The notes below the pieces were generated by a model that had not been told where the DNA came from, did no database searches, and saw only the letters and a program-made list of their open reading frames with translations. A DNA stretch of 64,000 bases, from positions 4,690,001 to 4,754,000 of the forward strand of contig NZ_CP022685.1 of the NCBI RefSeq assembly GCF_002556545.1. The letters are read 5' to 3'. The position numbers and the translations under genes were made by a program. Position 1 is the stretch's first letter; the number at the start of each line of letters is the position of its first letter. This document shows positions 1 through 7,763 of the stretch, piece by piece. This DNA is from Streptomyces formicae (GTDB taxonomy: Bacteria > Actinomycetota > Actinomycetes > Streptomycetales > Streptomycetaceae).

Positions 1-189
1 CTCGTTCCGCATGAGTTTCCCTCTGACTCTCGGGACGGCACTAGGGACGTTTTACCCGACGCGGGACGTCCCAAAGTGGGAATCCGTGGTGGTTCCTACG
101 TCCTATCGGTCGGTCCGATGCTTCTCCGCATGAGCACGGACCGGCGCCGACTGCCTGCCGAGGGGCAACCCCCTTGGCCCGGAGGGGAC

Positions 190-564
190 ATGACGAAGAG
201 AGCGAGTGCGGCAGATGCGGGCTACGAGCTGGACCTGAGCTTGACCGCCAACGACATCGCGTGGGCGCGCCGCGTCGTGTTCGAGGTCCCTCCCCGGGAT
301 CACAGCCTCGCGCACATGCGGCGCATGCTCGGCGCCCTCAAGGTCCTCGTGGAGGTGGAGCGCCCGCACTCCGCCTTTGATGCCCGCCGGGTACGGGACT
401 ACCTCATCGCCGAGCGCACCTTGGCTGACGGCCTGACGCAGGTTCTGCCGGAGAGTCGAGGCGGCCCGAACAGAGTGAAGGCTTGGACGCAGTGCAGGCA
501 CGTGGCCGAGGTCACGGCGTTGTTCCGTGCGATGCACATTGCCCGGATCCGGCGAGGTGAGTGA
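190..564 (+). CDS. hypothetical protein
   Basis: This 124-residue protein is not recognised. It has no signal peptide or membrane segment, is rich in Arg and Ala, and its middle part (HSLAHMRRM, then VLVEVERP) looks helical. The ATG at 190 was chosen because GGAGGGG at 181-187 lies just upstream; the reading frame is open further up, to 76, but those starts lack a ribosome site. It sits in a short block of unknown genes next to a tRNA-Ser gene, so it may be accessory DNA. It could be a small regulator or structural protein of an integrated element; nothing in the sequence decides this. Confidence 0.55.
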   Translation: MTKRASAADAGYELDLSLTANDIAWARRVVFEVPPRDHSLAHMRRMLGALKVLVEVERPHSAFDARRVRDYLIAERTLADGLTQVLPESRGGPNRVKAWTQCRHVAEVTALFRAMHIARIRRGE

Positions 565-710
565 GCGCACCCGCGTCATCGTCATGACGGCCCTGTGCGC
601 GGTCACAGTGATCACCCCTCTGTGCTCGGCTGCCGCCTCCTGGTGGGCGCCATAGACGCAGCTCTCCCCGATCAGGCATGTGATCGGAAGAGTGGCTCTA
701 GCCTGACACT

Positions 711-1313
711 GTGGAATGGGTGAACTTATTGGTCACGGCCGTCGCCACGATGGCGACGGTCGCAGGAGTCTACGTCGCATGGCTTGCCCTGCCTCCGCAG
801 CGACGCTGCCGATCCTTCATCTCCCACGCTCAGCAAGGCGACGCTCACGCCGAGGACGCTCTACCGTGGCCGGCCCAAGCGAACTGGGCATGGTGCAAGA
901 GGTGTCAGGGGTTGTGGTTCGGCCCCTACCTTGACCAATCCACCTGCCCGCAAGGCGGCAAGCACTCAAAGTCCGGTAGCAGCAACTACGCGCTGGCTCT
1001 CGACGCCTCACCCACACCAGAGGGTCACCAAGCTGGCTGGCGTTGGTGCAAAAGGTGTCAGGGGTTGTGGTTCGGCCCCTACCTTGACCAATCCACCTGC
1101 CCGCAAGGCGGCAAGCACTCAAAGTCCGATAGCAGCAACTACGCGCTGGCTCTCGACGCCTCACCCACACCAGAGAGTCACCAAGCTGGCTGGCGTTGGT
1201 GCAAAAGGTGTCAGGGGTTGTGGTTCGGCCCCTATCTCGATCAATCCACCTGCCCGCAAGGCGGAACCCACAGCCAGGCCAGCAGCAGCGTTTATCACCT
1301 TCAGATCCGCTAG
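711..1313 (+). CDS. membrane-anchored protein with three 51-residue CxxC/Trp repeats
   Basis: The N-terminus (about residues 4-27, NLLVTAVATMATVAGVYVAW) is one hydrophobic segment, a membrane anchor or uncleaved signal. After a linker come three tandem repeats of 51 residues, each with WCKRCQGLWFGPYLDQSTCP followed by QGG.H and, in the first two, a NYALAL strand. The CxxC plus CP cysteines could bind a metal or form a disulfide; W..C..C repeats of this sort occur in secreted actinobacterial proteins whose role I do not know. Repeats 1 and 2 are nearly identical in DNA (153-bp period, about two differences), which indicates recent duplication. Codon 6 (726-728) is TTA, rare in Streptomyces and read by the bldA tRNA. 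The GTG start has no clear ribosome site; GTG at 720 is possible. Confidence 0.6.
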   Translation: MEWVNLLVTAVATMATVAGVYVAWLALPPQRRCRSFISHAQQGDAHAEDALPWPAQANWAWCKRCQGLWFGPYLDQSTCPQGGKHSKSGSSNYALALDASPTPEGHQAGWRWCKRCQGLWFGPYLDQSTCPQGGKHSKSDSSNYALALDASPTPESHQAGWRWCKRCQGLWFGPYLDQSTCPQGGTHSQASSSVYHLQIR

Positions 1314-1405
1314 GCACTGGGCCTGGTCCGCAGCTTGAGCGCTATGTTCAGCAAGGAGCGTAAGCCAACTCCAGCACCTAGCTCCATCCATGATGGCCTC
1401 ACTCT

Positions 1406-2107
1406 CTAACCGCTAGGTTCCGGTCCCCCGCCGTCTCCATCTCCTGCGGCCCCCAGTTCACGTGACGGGCTGCCGTCCACGCGCAACGTGGCCTCGAAGC
1501 CACCGACGTTCATAAAGCCACGCATGTCGACGAGCAACCCACGTTCGACGAGTAGGAAGTCAAGAAGCGAGTCGCGGATGTCCTTCGCCCGGGCGGTGAT
1601 CCGTGCCATGTCGAAGGCGGAGCTTGAGGCAAGGACGTGCCCCCGTAGTTCTTGAGTAACATCGTGCATCCTCACGGAGGCGGATGACGCGCCAGCGCCG
1701 CAGCGCATCTGTCGTCGGGCGGCGTAGGCGCCCGAGGAGGTGAGCCGCGGGTCACGGTTCACCAACGAGACAGCCTTGACGACGGCCTTGAGCGCCTCGT
1801 CAGCCCTCTCGTCGAACGTGGCCACATCCACAGCGGCGCCCGCCTCAAGGTCCTGGACCGTCCATGTTATGAGGCGGCACCAGTCCTGGACGCACACTGA
1901 CGCCGCCGCCTGCGCCGCAAGGGACTCGACGGCGACGTCGCCCCGCCGGAGGCCGTCCTCGCGACGCCTTCGCTCAGCATCGAGTCGAACCTCGTGCCGA
2001 CGGCGTCGGCTGTCGATGCGCCCAGGGCCATATACCCCAGCCACGCCGCCGACGAGCCCCCCGCCGATTCCACTGATGAGACTGAAGAGCGCCGTTCCGT
2101 CCACCAC
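1406..2107 (-). CDS. hypothetical membrane-anchored protein
   Basis: This 233-residue protein of unknown function begins with a hydrophobic, glycine-rich stretch (ALFSLISGIGGGLVGGVAGVY) that probably spans the membrane. A strongly basic, helical region follows (SRRRRHEVRLDAERRRRED), then a mainly helical cytoplasmic domain and a Gly/Asp/Pro-rich tail. This plan (short N-terminal helix plus charged coiled-coil-like body) is common in uncharacterised Streptomyces proteins. The GTG start is the best available; only a weak GGATGAG precedes it. It is transcribed toward the cysteine-repeat gene, away from the tRNA-Ser gene. Confidence 0.5.
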   Translation of the reverse strand: MVDGTALFSLISGIGGGLVGGVAGVYGPGRIDSRRRRHEVRLDAERRRREDGLRRGDVAVESLAAQAAASVCVQDWCRLITWTVQDLEAGAAVDVATFDERADEALKAVVKAVSLVNRDPRLTSSGAYAARRQMRCGAGASSASVRMHDVTQELRGHVLASSSAFDMARITARAKDIRDSLLDFLLVERGLLVDMRGFMNVGGFEATLRVDGSPSRELGAAGDGDGGGPEPSG

Positions 2108-2465
2108 TCATCCAATGTGACCGGAAAGACCCGCCTTTGGGAAGGATTTCTATGAACCAGAGACGGACGGCCTGCCAGGGGCCGCGGCAAGGAGGGGGCT
2201 GTGGTTGCGTGGTGGAAACCGCGTGAGAGTGACGAGGGGCCCCACGTGTAGCAACCTCGCGCGGTAAGCAACGAGCGACGTACACCCACTGGTCCGAAAC
2301 CCCTGGTCAGAGTCCTCCTTCAGGGGGCGAGCTCGGTCCACACCTGGTCCACACACGCTGATCCACGGCGTGACAGACGCGGATCAAGGTGAGACAGCCG
2401 CCCACGAAAAAGGGTGCCTCTCAGTGAGAGACACCCTTCTGACCAGCCCATACGCTGACCTGCTG
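2108..2465. other. non-coding stretch beside tRNA-Ser
   Basis: I see no coding sequence here on either strand; the short open frames have neither ribosome sites nor coding bias. The only clear element is the hairpin at 2407-2438. The stretch borders the 3' end of the tRNA-Ser gene, the usual side for integration of mobile elements. I looked for a repeat of the tRNA 3' end within the window and found none. Confidence 0.5.
2407..2438 (-). terminator. terminator of tRNA-Ser(UGA)
   Basis: Read on the minus strand, AGGGTG-CTCTC pairs with GAGAG-CACCCT around a short ACTG loop and runs into TTTTT. This is a classic intrinsic terminator, about 30 bases past the tRNA 3' end. Confidence 0.75.
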
Positions 2466-2550
2466 CGGTGGGTGTGGGATTTGAACCCACGGTGACTCGC
2501 GCCACGACGGTTTTCAAGACCGTTCCCTTAGGCCGCTCGGGCAACCCACC
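2466..2550 (-). tRNA. tRNA-Ser (anticodon UGA)
   Basis: The minus strand folds into a type II tRNA of 85 bases. Acceptor arms GGTGGGT and ACCCACC pair perfectly, the anticodon loop CTTGAAA gives UGA, there is a long variable arm, and the T loop contains GGTTCAAATCC. CCA is not encoded. It reads UCA and, by wobble, other UCN serine codons. Seryl-tRNA synthetase and a second tRNA-Ser lie about 20-23 kb away. Confidence 0.95.
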
Positions 2551-2600
2551 CCGCGCCGTCCACCGGAGATCCGGGACGGCGCGGGGACAAGACTAGCGGG

Positions 2601-4124
2601 TCAGCTGTCGCCCTTGCGCTCGCCCAAGGTCACCTCGACGGTGTGCTCCTTGCCGCCGCGCTCGTAGGTGAGCTTGACCTTGTCGCCCGGCTTGTGGGTC
2701 CAGATCTGGCCGATGAGGGTCGGGCCGCTGTCGACCACCGTGTCGTCCAGCTTGGTGATGACGTCGCCGGGCTTGAGTCCCGCCTTGTCCGCGGGGCCGT
2801 TCGGAGTGACCGCGGCCGAGCCGTTCGTCCCGTCCTCGGGGATCGTCGCGCCGTTCGTGCCGTCCTGCTGGAGGGCGACCGAGGCGCCGATCACCGGGTA
2901 GACGGGCTTGCCCGTCTTGATCAGCTGCTGCGCGACGTTCTTCGCCTGGTTCACCGGGATCGCGAAGCCGAGGCCGATGGAGCCCGACTGGCCCGAGCCG
3001 CCGAGGCCGCCGCCGCTGTCGGCGGGCTTGATCGCGGAGTTGATGCCGATGACCGCGCCGCGCGCGTCCAGGAGCGGGCCACCGGAGTTGCCCGGGTTGA
3101 TGGACGCGTCGGTCTGCAGGGCGCTCATGTACGAGCTCTTGCCGCTCTGCCCGCCGTCGCTCGACGTCACCGGGCGGTTCTTGGCGCTGACGATGCCCGT
3201 CGTCACCGTGTTCGAGAGGCCGAAGGGGGCGCCGATCGCGATCGTGGAGTCGCCGACGGCCACCCGGTCGGAGTTGCCGAGCTTCAGCGGCTTGAGGCCC
3301 TCGGGAGCGTTCTTGAGCTTGATGACCGCCACGTCGTAGCCCTCGGCCCTGCCGACGACCTCCGCGGCGTACTTCTTGCCGTTCGAGAACGTCGCCTGGA
3401 GCTTGCCGCCCTCGGCCGCCGATGCCACCACGTGGTTGTTGGTGAGGATGTGGCCCTGGGTGTCGTAGACGAAGCCGGTGCCCGTGCCGCCCTCGCCGCC
3501 GCCGCTCTGCGCCTCGATGGTGACGACGCTCGGCAGCGCGCTGTTGGCGATGTTGGCGACCGAACCGGGCTCGCGCTTGAGGTCGGAGGGCATGTCCGAC
3601 GCGGAGACCGTGGTCGACCCCGTGTCGTCGTCGTTCCGCTCCGCCGCCCAGTAGCCGATGCCGCCGCCGACCCCGCCGGCGATCAGCGCGGCCGCGAGCA
3701 CCGCGGCGACGAGTCCGCCGCGCCTGCCGCCCGGCTTCGGCTCCTCGGGGTGGTACGAGGCGCCCCAGCCGGAGCCGGATCCGCCCCCCGACGCGTACGA
3801 CGGCATGGCGGGCGGCTGCGGAGGCGGCCAGCTCCCCGAACCCGCCGCGGGCGCGGCGTGCGCCGGAGCGCCCTCGTGGTGCGCGGGGGCGCTTGCCGCG
3901 ACGGGGTGCGCCCCGGTGGCCGGGGGCGCCGCGGGAGCCGCGGGCACCTCTCCTGGCGCGTTCCCCGCGGGCGCCGCGTACGGATCCCGGACAGGCTCGC
4001 CGTACGGATCCCCCGAGGGAGCGGACTCGGCGGAAGCAGCAGCGGGAGTGTCCACCGGCACGGGAGGCGCGGACGGGGCCGGAGGTACCGCGTTGGCCTC
4101 GTTGCCCTCGTTCTCGGTGCTCAC
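2601..4124 (-). CDS. HtrA/DegP-like membrane serine protease with PDZ domain
   Basis: This trypsin-like protease acts outside the membrane in envelope protein quality control. Residues 1-135 form a cytoplasmic Pro/Ala/Gly-rich tail, 137-160 is one transmembrane helix, and about 195-400 is the protease domain. The catalytic triad is visible: His231 (TNNHVV), Asp264 (YDVAVIKL) and Ser347 (NPGNSGGP). A PDZ domain spans about 410-500 (GPADKAGLKPGDVI). The 507-residue length and order match actinobacterial HtrA/PepD proteins. The ATG start follows an AGGAGAA-type site. It diverges from the GDPD gene. Confidence 0.93.
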   Translation of the reverse strand: MSTENEGNEANAVPPAPSAPPVPVDTPAAASAESAPSGDPYGEPVRDPYAAPAGNAPGEVPAAPAAPPATGAHPVAASAPAHHEGAPAHAAPAAGSGSWPPPQPPAMPSYASGGGSGSGWGASYHPEEPKPGGRRGGLVAAVLAAALIAGGVGGGIGYWAAERNDDDTGSTTVSASDMPSDLKREPGSVANIANSALPSVVTIEAQSGGGEGGTGTGFVYDTQGHILTNNHVVASAAEGGKLQATFSNGKKYAAEVVGRAEGYDVAVIKLKNAPEGLKPLKLGNSDRVAVGDSTIAIGAPFGLSNTVTTGIVSAKNRPVTSSDGGQSGKSSYMSALQTDASINPGNSGGPLLDARGAVIGINSAIKPADSGGGLGGSGQSGSIGLGFAIPVNQAKNVAQQLIKTGKPVYPVIGASVALQQDGTNGATIPEDGTNGSAAVTPNGPADKAGLKPGDVITKLDDTVVDSGPTLIGQIWTHKPGDKVKLTYERGGKEHTVEVTLGERKGDS

Positions 4125-4318
4125 AGCTCTTCTCCTCGGTCCATGCTGTCGTTACTGCCGTTCTCGGTCACGGCCTGGCTGTGCCGACTGTGCATCTGTC
4201 TGCAGTCAGCTTTTCCCATGGGCTGTCAGGGCACCATAAGCCGATCCTGTGTGTCCGGCGTCCCGGGACGCCCCCCTCGGGCGAGCCCGAGGGTGCCGCG
4301 TGATGGCACGATGACGCG

Positions 4319-5164
4319 GTGACCTTCGCACGACAGCACCGGATCCAGGTCGTCGCCCACCGCGGAGCCTCCGAGGACGCTCCCGAACACACGCTGGCCG
4401 CGTACAAGAAGGCCGTCGAGGACGGCGCCGACGCACTCGAATGCGATGTCCGGCTCACCGCGGACGGCCATCTCGTCTGCGTCCACGACCGACGGGTGAA
4501 CCGTACGTCGAACGGCCGAGGAGCCGTCTCCGCACTCGAACTGGCCGAGCTCGCCGCCCTGGACTTCGGCTCCTGGAAGAAGGACCACGACGAGGTCGCG
4601 GAGGGGGAGGGCCCGGACTGGGAGGGCTCGGCAGGCGACGAGGTCACCTCCGTCCTGACGCTGGAGCGGCTCCTGGAGCTGGTGGCCGAAAGTAATGCGT
4701 CGGGGCGCCGCGTACAGCTCGCCATCGAGACCAAGCACCCCACGCGCTGGGCGGGTCAGGTGGAGGAGCGCCTCCTGCTGCTCCTCAAGCGCTTCGGCCT
4801 GGACGCGCCGCCCGCGCAGGGGCCTTCGCCGGTACGCGTCATGAGCTTCTCGGCGCGTTCCCTGCACCGCGTGCGGGCCGCGTCGCCGACCCTGCCGACC
4901 GTCTTCCTCATGCAGTTCGTCCTGCCGCGCCACCGCGACGGGCGGCTGCCCGAGGGCGTGGGAATCGCGGGCCCCGGCATGCGGATCCTCCGCAACCACC
5001 CCGCCTACGTGGCCAAACTGAAGCGCGCGGGCCACCAGGTGCACGTCTGGACCGTGAACGAGCCGGAGGACGTCGAGCTCTGCGCCGAACTGGGTGTCGA
5101 CGCGATCATCACCAACCGCCCCAAGCAAATCCTGTCCCAGCTGTCACAGCTGGGACACCGCTGA
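4319..5164 (+). CDS. glycerophosphodiester phosphodiesterase family protein
   Basis: This protein belongs to the GDPD TIM-barrel family, which hydrolyses glycerophosphodiesters to an alcohol and glycerol-3-phosphate. Key residues are in place: HRG near residue 15 with the following ...DAPEHT, the metal-binding ECDV, and the general acid/base VHD. The C-terminal HVWTVNEPEDV segment and the final GVDAIITNRP are also typical. At 281 residues it has family length and no signal peptide, so it is probably cytoplasmic. It starts at GTG. A perfect 9-bp hairpin (CCCTCGGGC-GA-GCCCGAGGG, 4274-4293) lies in its leader. Confidence 0.9.
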   Translation: MTFARQHRIQVVAHRGASEDAPEHTLAAYKKAVEDGADALECDVRLTADGHLVCVHDRRVNRTSNGRGAVSALELAELAALDFGSWKKDHDEVAEGEGPDWEGSAGDEVTSVLTLERLLELVAESNASGRRVQLAIETKHPTRWAGQVEERLLLLLKRFGLDAPPAQGPSPVRVMSFSARSLHRVRAASPTLPTVFLMQFVLPRHRDGRLPEGVGIAGPGMRILRNHPAYVAKLKRAGHQVHVWTVNEPEDVELCAELGVDAIITNRPKQILSQLSQLGHR

Positions 5165-5304
5165 CTTCCGTTACAGGGAGTGCACCGGCGCGTTCGGTCC
5201 GTATTCGATCGTTACGAGTGCGTCACCGCACGTGGATTGGCCGGTTTCCGGTCCAGTCCATTGGGGCATCCACACCGTGGCGTGGGGCGAAGGAGGTCTC
5301 GGGG

Positions 5305-5835
5305 GTGGCGTTGGTGGTGGCACAGGAGGTGCCCACGTCGTCGAGCATGGCCGTACCCCATGGCCCTGCGGGCGTGGGGGAAGCAAGACACCGGATGCGT
5401 GATCAGTTGCGCGTCCGCGGGGTGTCGGAGACGGTCATCGACGATGCCGTACTGGTTCTGTCGGAACTGCTCAGCAACGCCTACCGGCACGGCAGGCCGC
5501 TGGGCCGGGGCCTGGTCGGCGACGGCGACGTGCGAGCGGCCTGGCACGTCGACAAGACGGGCAGGCTGACGGTCGAGGTGACGGACGGCGGCGGTCCGAC
5601 GCGGCCGGTGCCGGCGACCCCGTCGGTCACCGCGCGCGGCGGCCGCGGGCTCAACATCATCACGGCGCTCGCCGACGCCTGGGGCGTGCGCGACGACGTG
5701 CACGGCGAGGTCACGGTCTGGGTGGTCGTCCACGCGGGGCACCGGCACGAGGACTTCGCTACGCGCGTCGCGGCCCCCTCGGCGGCCGCGCTGCCGGAGC
5801 TCGCCTTCGCGGACCCCTTCGACGACCTGGACTGA
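5305..5835 (+). CDS. ATP-binding protein, anti-sigma-factor kinase-like (HATPase_c)
   Basis: This is a small GHKL ATPase domain like the RsbW/SpoIIAB-type regulators abundant in Streptomyces. The N box is SELLSNAYRHG, the G1 box VTDGGGP and the G2 region GGRGLNII. Such proteins phosphorylate anti-anti-sigma factors or bind sigma factors. The GTG at 5305 was chosen because AGGAGG at 5291-5296 sits eight bases upstream. The frame is open from GTG 5218, which would add 29 residues and lacks a ribosome site, though I recall homologues annotated with that longer N-terminus. No partner gene is adjacent. Confidence 0.82.
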   Translation: MALVVAQEVPTSSSMAVPHGPAGVGEARHRMRDQLRVRGVSETVIDDAVLVLSELLSNAYRHGRPLGRGLVGDGDVRAAWHVDKTGRLTVEVTDGGGPTRPVPATPSVTARGGRGLNIITALADAWGVRDDVHGEVTVWVVVHAGHRHEDFATRVAAPSAAALPELAFADPFDDLD

Positions 5836-5889
5836 ATCCCGTCCGACGGCCTGGACTGAATCCCGTTCGACGACCTGGACTGCGTCCCG
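5818..5889. repeat. three tandem 24-bp copies of a gene end
   Basis: Three head-to-tail units of 24 bp start at 5818, 5842 and 5866. Each carries CGACCTGGACTG or a one-base variant, and the first two contain the in-frame stop TGA. The first unit encodes the last residues of the HATPase protein; the other two duplicate its 3' end into the intergenic region. Confidence 0.85.
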
Positions 5890-5968
5890 GCGGCCCCGGC
5901 GCCAACGGCTAGGCTCGCGGCCGTACGCAAGAGACACGCAAGAGAGCCGTAGCCGGGAGACACCCAAG

Positions 5969-6937
5969 ATGGCCAAGAAGCGCCCTCAGACCAAGGGCAA
6001 GCAGCAGCCGCAGCTCAGGGACGGAGAGATCCCCGTGGTCGGGGCCCGCGAGCCCTGCCCGTGCGGCTCGGGCCGCCGCTACAAGGCCTGCCACGGCCGG
6101 AGCGCCGCGCACGCGGTGACCGAGCTGGTGCAGCGCCCGTTCGAGGGCCTGCCCGGCGAGTGCGACTGGGTCGCGCTGCGCGAGCTGGTGCCCGCGGCCA
6201 CTGTCGCACTGCCCCTCAAGGGCGGGCTCCCGGAGGGCGTGCCCTCGGTGTCCCTCGCGACGGTCCTTCCGATGGCCTGGCCCGCGCTGCGCCGTGACGA
6301 CGGCTCGGTCCTGCTCGGTCTGCAGAACGACACCTCGTCCGGCGACATCAGCCGCGACCTCGCCGACACCCTGCGGCGCGCCCTCGATGCCGAGCCGGGT
6401 ACGCCGGTGCAGGCCCGCCGCGCGCCGGCCGACGGGCCCAGGCTGCAGGACGTCCTCGACCCCGAGGGCGCCTTCGAGCCGGTCGTGCACGCGGGATTCG
6501 AGTTCTGGGTGCCGGACTCGGAGAACGCCTCGCCGGAGGTCGCCGCCTCCCTGGAGCGGGCGAACGCCGCGGCCATCCCGACGGTGAAGCTCACCGGTGT
6601 GGACGCCGCCTACTGGTGCGAGACGCCGGAGAAGAACCACCTGCGCTGGGTCATGCCGCACCCCGAGGAGCAGCTCCTCGACGCGCTCGCGCGGCTGCAC
6701 GCGGCGGGCACGTCGAGCCTCGGTGAGGGCACGCGCCTGGTCGGCTCCTTCCGGGCGCACGGCGTGACCGTGCCGGTGTGGGACCTGCCGAGCGGCGTCG
6801 GCGCCGACGACATCGAGAAGCCCGCGGCCGAGTTCGCCGAGCGGCTCGCCGCGGCGCTCGCCACCGACGCCCCGCTGACGGCCGACGAGCGCCGCGCGCG
6901 CGGCGGTCTCACCAACCGCCAGGTGACGCTCAGCTGA
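5969..6937 (+). CDS. DUF5926 family protein with SEC-C metal-binding motif
   Basis: This 322-residue actinobacterial protein of unknown function has a basic start (MAKKRPQTKGK). A SEC-C zinc motif follows at about residues 30-42 (CPCGSGRRYKACHG), the same four-ligand motif as at the SecA C-terminus. The rest matches DUF5926 as I remember it. SEC-C modules bind zinc and often contact ribosomes or SecB-like partners, so a translation-linked role is possible but unproven. It has no signal peptide or membrane segment. It ends close to a hairpin and faces a minus-strand gene. Confidence 0.85.
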   Translation: MAKKRPQTKGKQQPQLRDGEIPVVGAREPCPCGSGRRYKACHGRSAAHAVTELVQRPFEGLPGECDWVALRELVPAATVALPLKGGLPEGVPSVSLATVLPMAWPALRRDDGSVLLGLQNDTSSGDISRDLADTLRRALDAEPGTPVQARRAPADGPRLQDVLDPEGAFEPVVHAGFEFWVPDSENASPEVAASLERANAAAIPTVKLTGVDAAYWCETPEKNHLRWVMPHPEEQLLDALARLHAAGTSSLGEGTRLVGSFRAHGVTVPVWDLPSGVGADDIEKPAAEFAERLAAALATDAPLTADERRARGGLTNRQVTLS

Positions 6938-6942
6938 CCCCC

Positions 6943-6975
6943 GGGTCAGCCGGGACGCCCGTCCGCGGCTGACCC
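6943..6975 (+). terminator. hairpin after the DUF5926 gene
   Basis: GGGTCAGCC at 6943-6951 pairs with GGCTGACCC at 6967-6975, starting five bases after the stop codon. There is no T tract, as is usual for Streptomyces terminators. Confidence 0.6.
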
Positions 6976-7052
6976 ACCAGTCAGTCGGTGAGGAACGCGT
7001 GACTCCTGTCACAACTCCCCGTAGCAGCAGGTGAATCACTGTCCGGATAACT

Positions 7053-7136
7053 GAGATCGAATTTGCCAGGAGCCGATCTCTTGTTACCGTTCAGGTAGCC
7101 CGGTTGCTGGTGCATCCCCCGTCGCCAGCAACCGGG
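7053..7136. ncRNA. candidate structured RNA, two consecutive hairpins
   Basis: GAGATCG (7053-7059) pairs with CGATCTC (7074-7080). After 18 bases CCCGGTTGCTGG (7099-7110) pairs perfectly over 12 bases with CCAGCAACCGGG (7125-7136) around a C-rich 14-base loop. The region is intergenic between convergent genes and AT-richer than its surroundings. The second hairpin could simply be a bidirectional terminator. I recall a small RNA named scr3974 in S. coelicolor near the corresponding gene but cannot confirm that it is this. Confidence 0.35.
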
Positions 7137-7165
7137 CCCTTCCATGTCCGGGACCGGTTCAGGTC

Positions 7166-7708
7166 TCAACTGCCTTGAGGCGCCGCCGAGTTGCTGCCCG
7201 AGCGCAGCAGCAGCGAGCCCGAGTCCCCCGCCGCGAACTCCGCCACCGCCGAGTACTCCGCGGCCGCTCCCGCCGACCGCTCGCGCGGCGTCTCGCACGC
7301 TGCGGGTTCGTCCTCCGTACCCACCGCACAGTGCATCTGTACGGTGCGTCCGGCCGGGCCCATCACGGTCAGGACGGCCGCGAGCTGTTCTCCGGTGGCG
7401 TTGCGGTAATAGGTACGCGCCCAGGTGTCGTGGCCCTGTCTGAGGACGCACGTCTGGGCTTCGACGCCGTCCGGCGAGGAGAGTTCGGGGCCGCAGCGGG
7501 CGGCCGTGGCGACACCGAGTCCGGCGAGCAGCGAGGGTGCGCGGCTCGCCGACGGCGACGGCGTGGGGGGCGCCGAGGGGGCGGTCGAGGGGGTGGAAGG
7601 GGGCGACTTCGCGTCACCGTCGCCCACCGGCCCCGCGGCGGCGCCGGCGAGCGGCAGGAGGGCCGCGACGGCCACGACGCCCAGGAGCACCATGAGGCGG
7701 GGTTGCAT
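7166..7708 (-). CDS. secreted protein of unknown function
   Basis: This 180-residue protein starts with a signal peptide (MQPRLMVLLGVVAVAALLPLAGAAAG). A Ser/Pro/Thr-rich linker follows (about residues 35-60), then a globular domain with four cysteines (ARCGPE, AQTCVL, MHCAVG, AACETP) that could form two disulfides outside the cell. It ends in a serine-rich tail. No family is recognised. It converges on the DUF5926 gene and lies 55 bases downstream of the primase-like gene, with which it may be co-transcribed. Confidence 0.75.
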   Translation of the reverse strand: MQPRLMVLLGVVAVAALLPLAGAAAGPVGDGDAKSPPSTPSTAPSAPPTPSPSASRAPSLLAGLGVATAARCGPELSSPDGVEAQTCVLRQGHDTWARTYYRNATGEQLAAVLTVMGPAGRTVQMHCAVGTEDEPAACETPRERSAGAAAEYSAVAEFAAGDSGSLLLRSGSNSAAPQGS

Positions 7709-7763
7709 GGCCCGAAGATAACGACAGTTGGCGCGCGGTCCGTCCGCCGCGCGCCCATTTCCC

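Noticed and set aside
711..1313. 153-bp repeats as a CRISPR or non-coding satellite
   Set aside because: Period is a multiple of three, the frame is open throughout and the residues form a cysteine motif; they are protein repeats.
2320..2544. 74-codon open frame over tRNA-Ser
   Set aside because: It covers the tRNA gene and its terminator.
2466..2550. Direct repeat of the tRNA-Ser 3' end as an attachment site in the window
   Set aside because: No second copy was found between 1 and 2465; any partner would lie outside.
2643..4322. 559-codon open frame opposite the HtrA gene
   Set aside because: It is an antisense shadow caused by high GC; the minus frame has a clear catalytic triad, membrane helix and PDZ domain.
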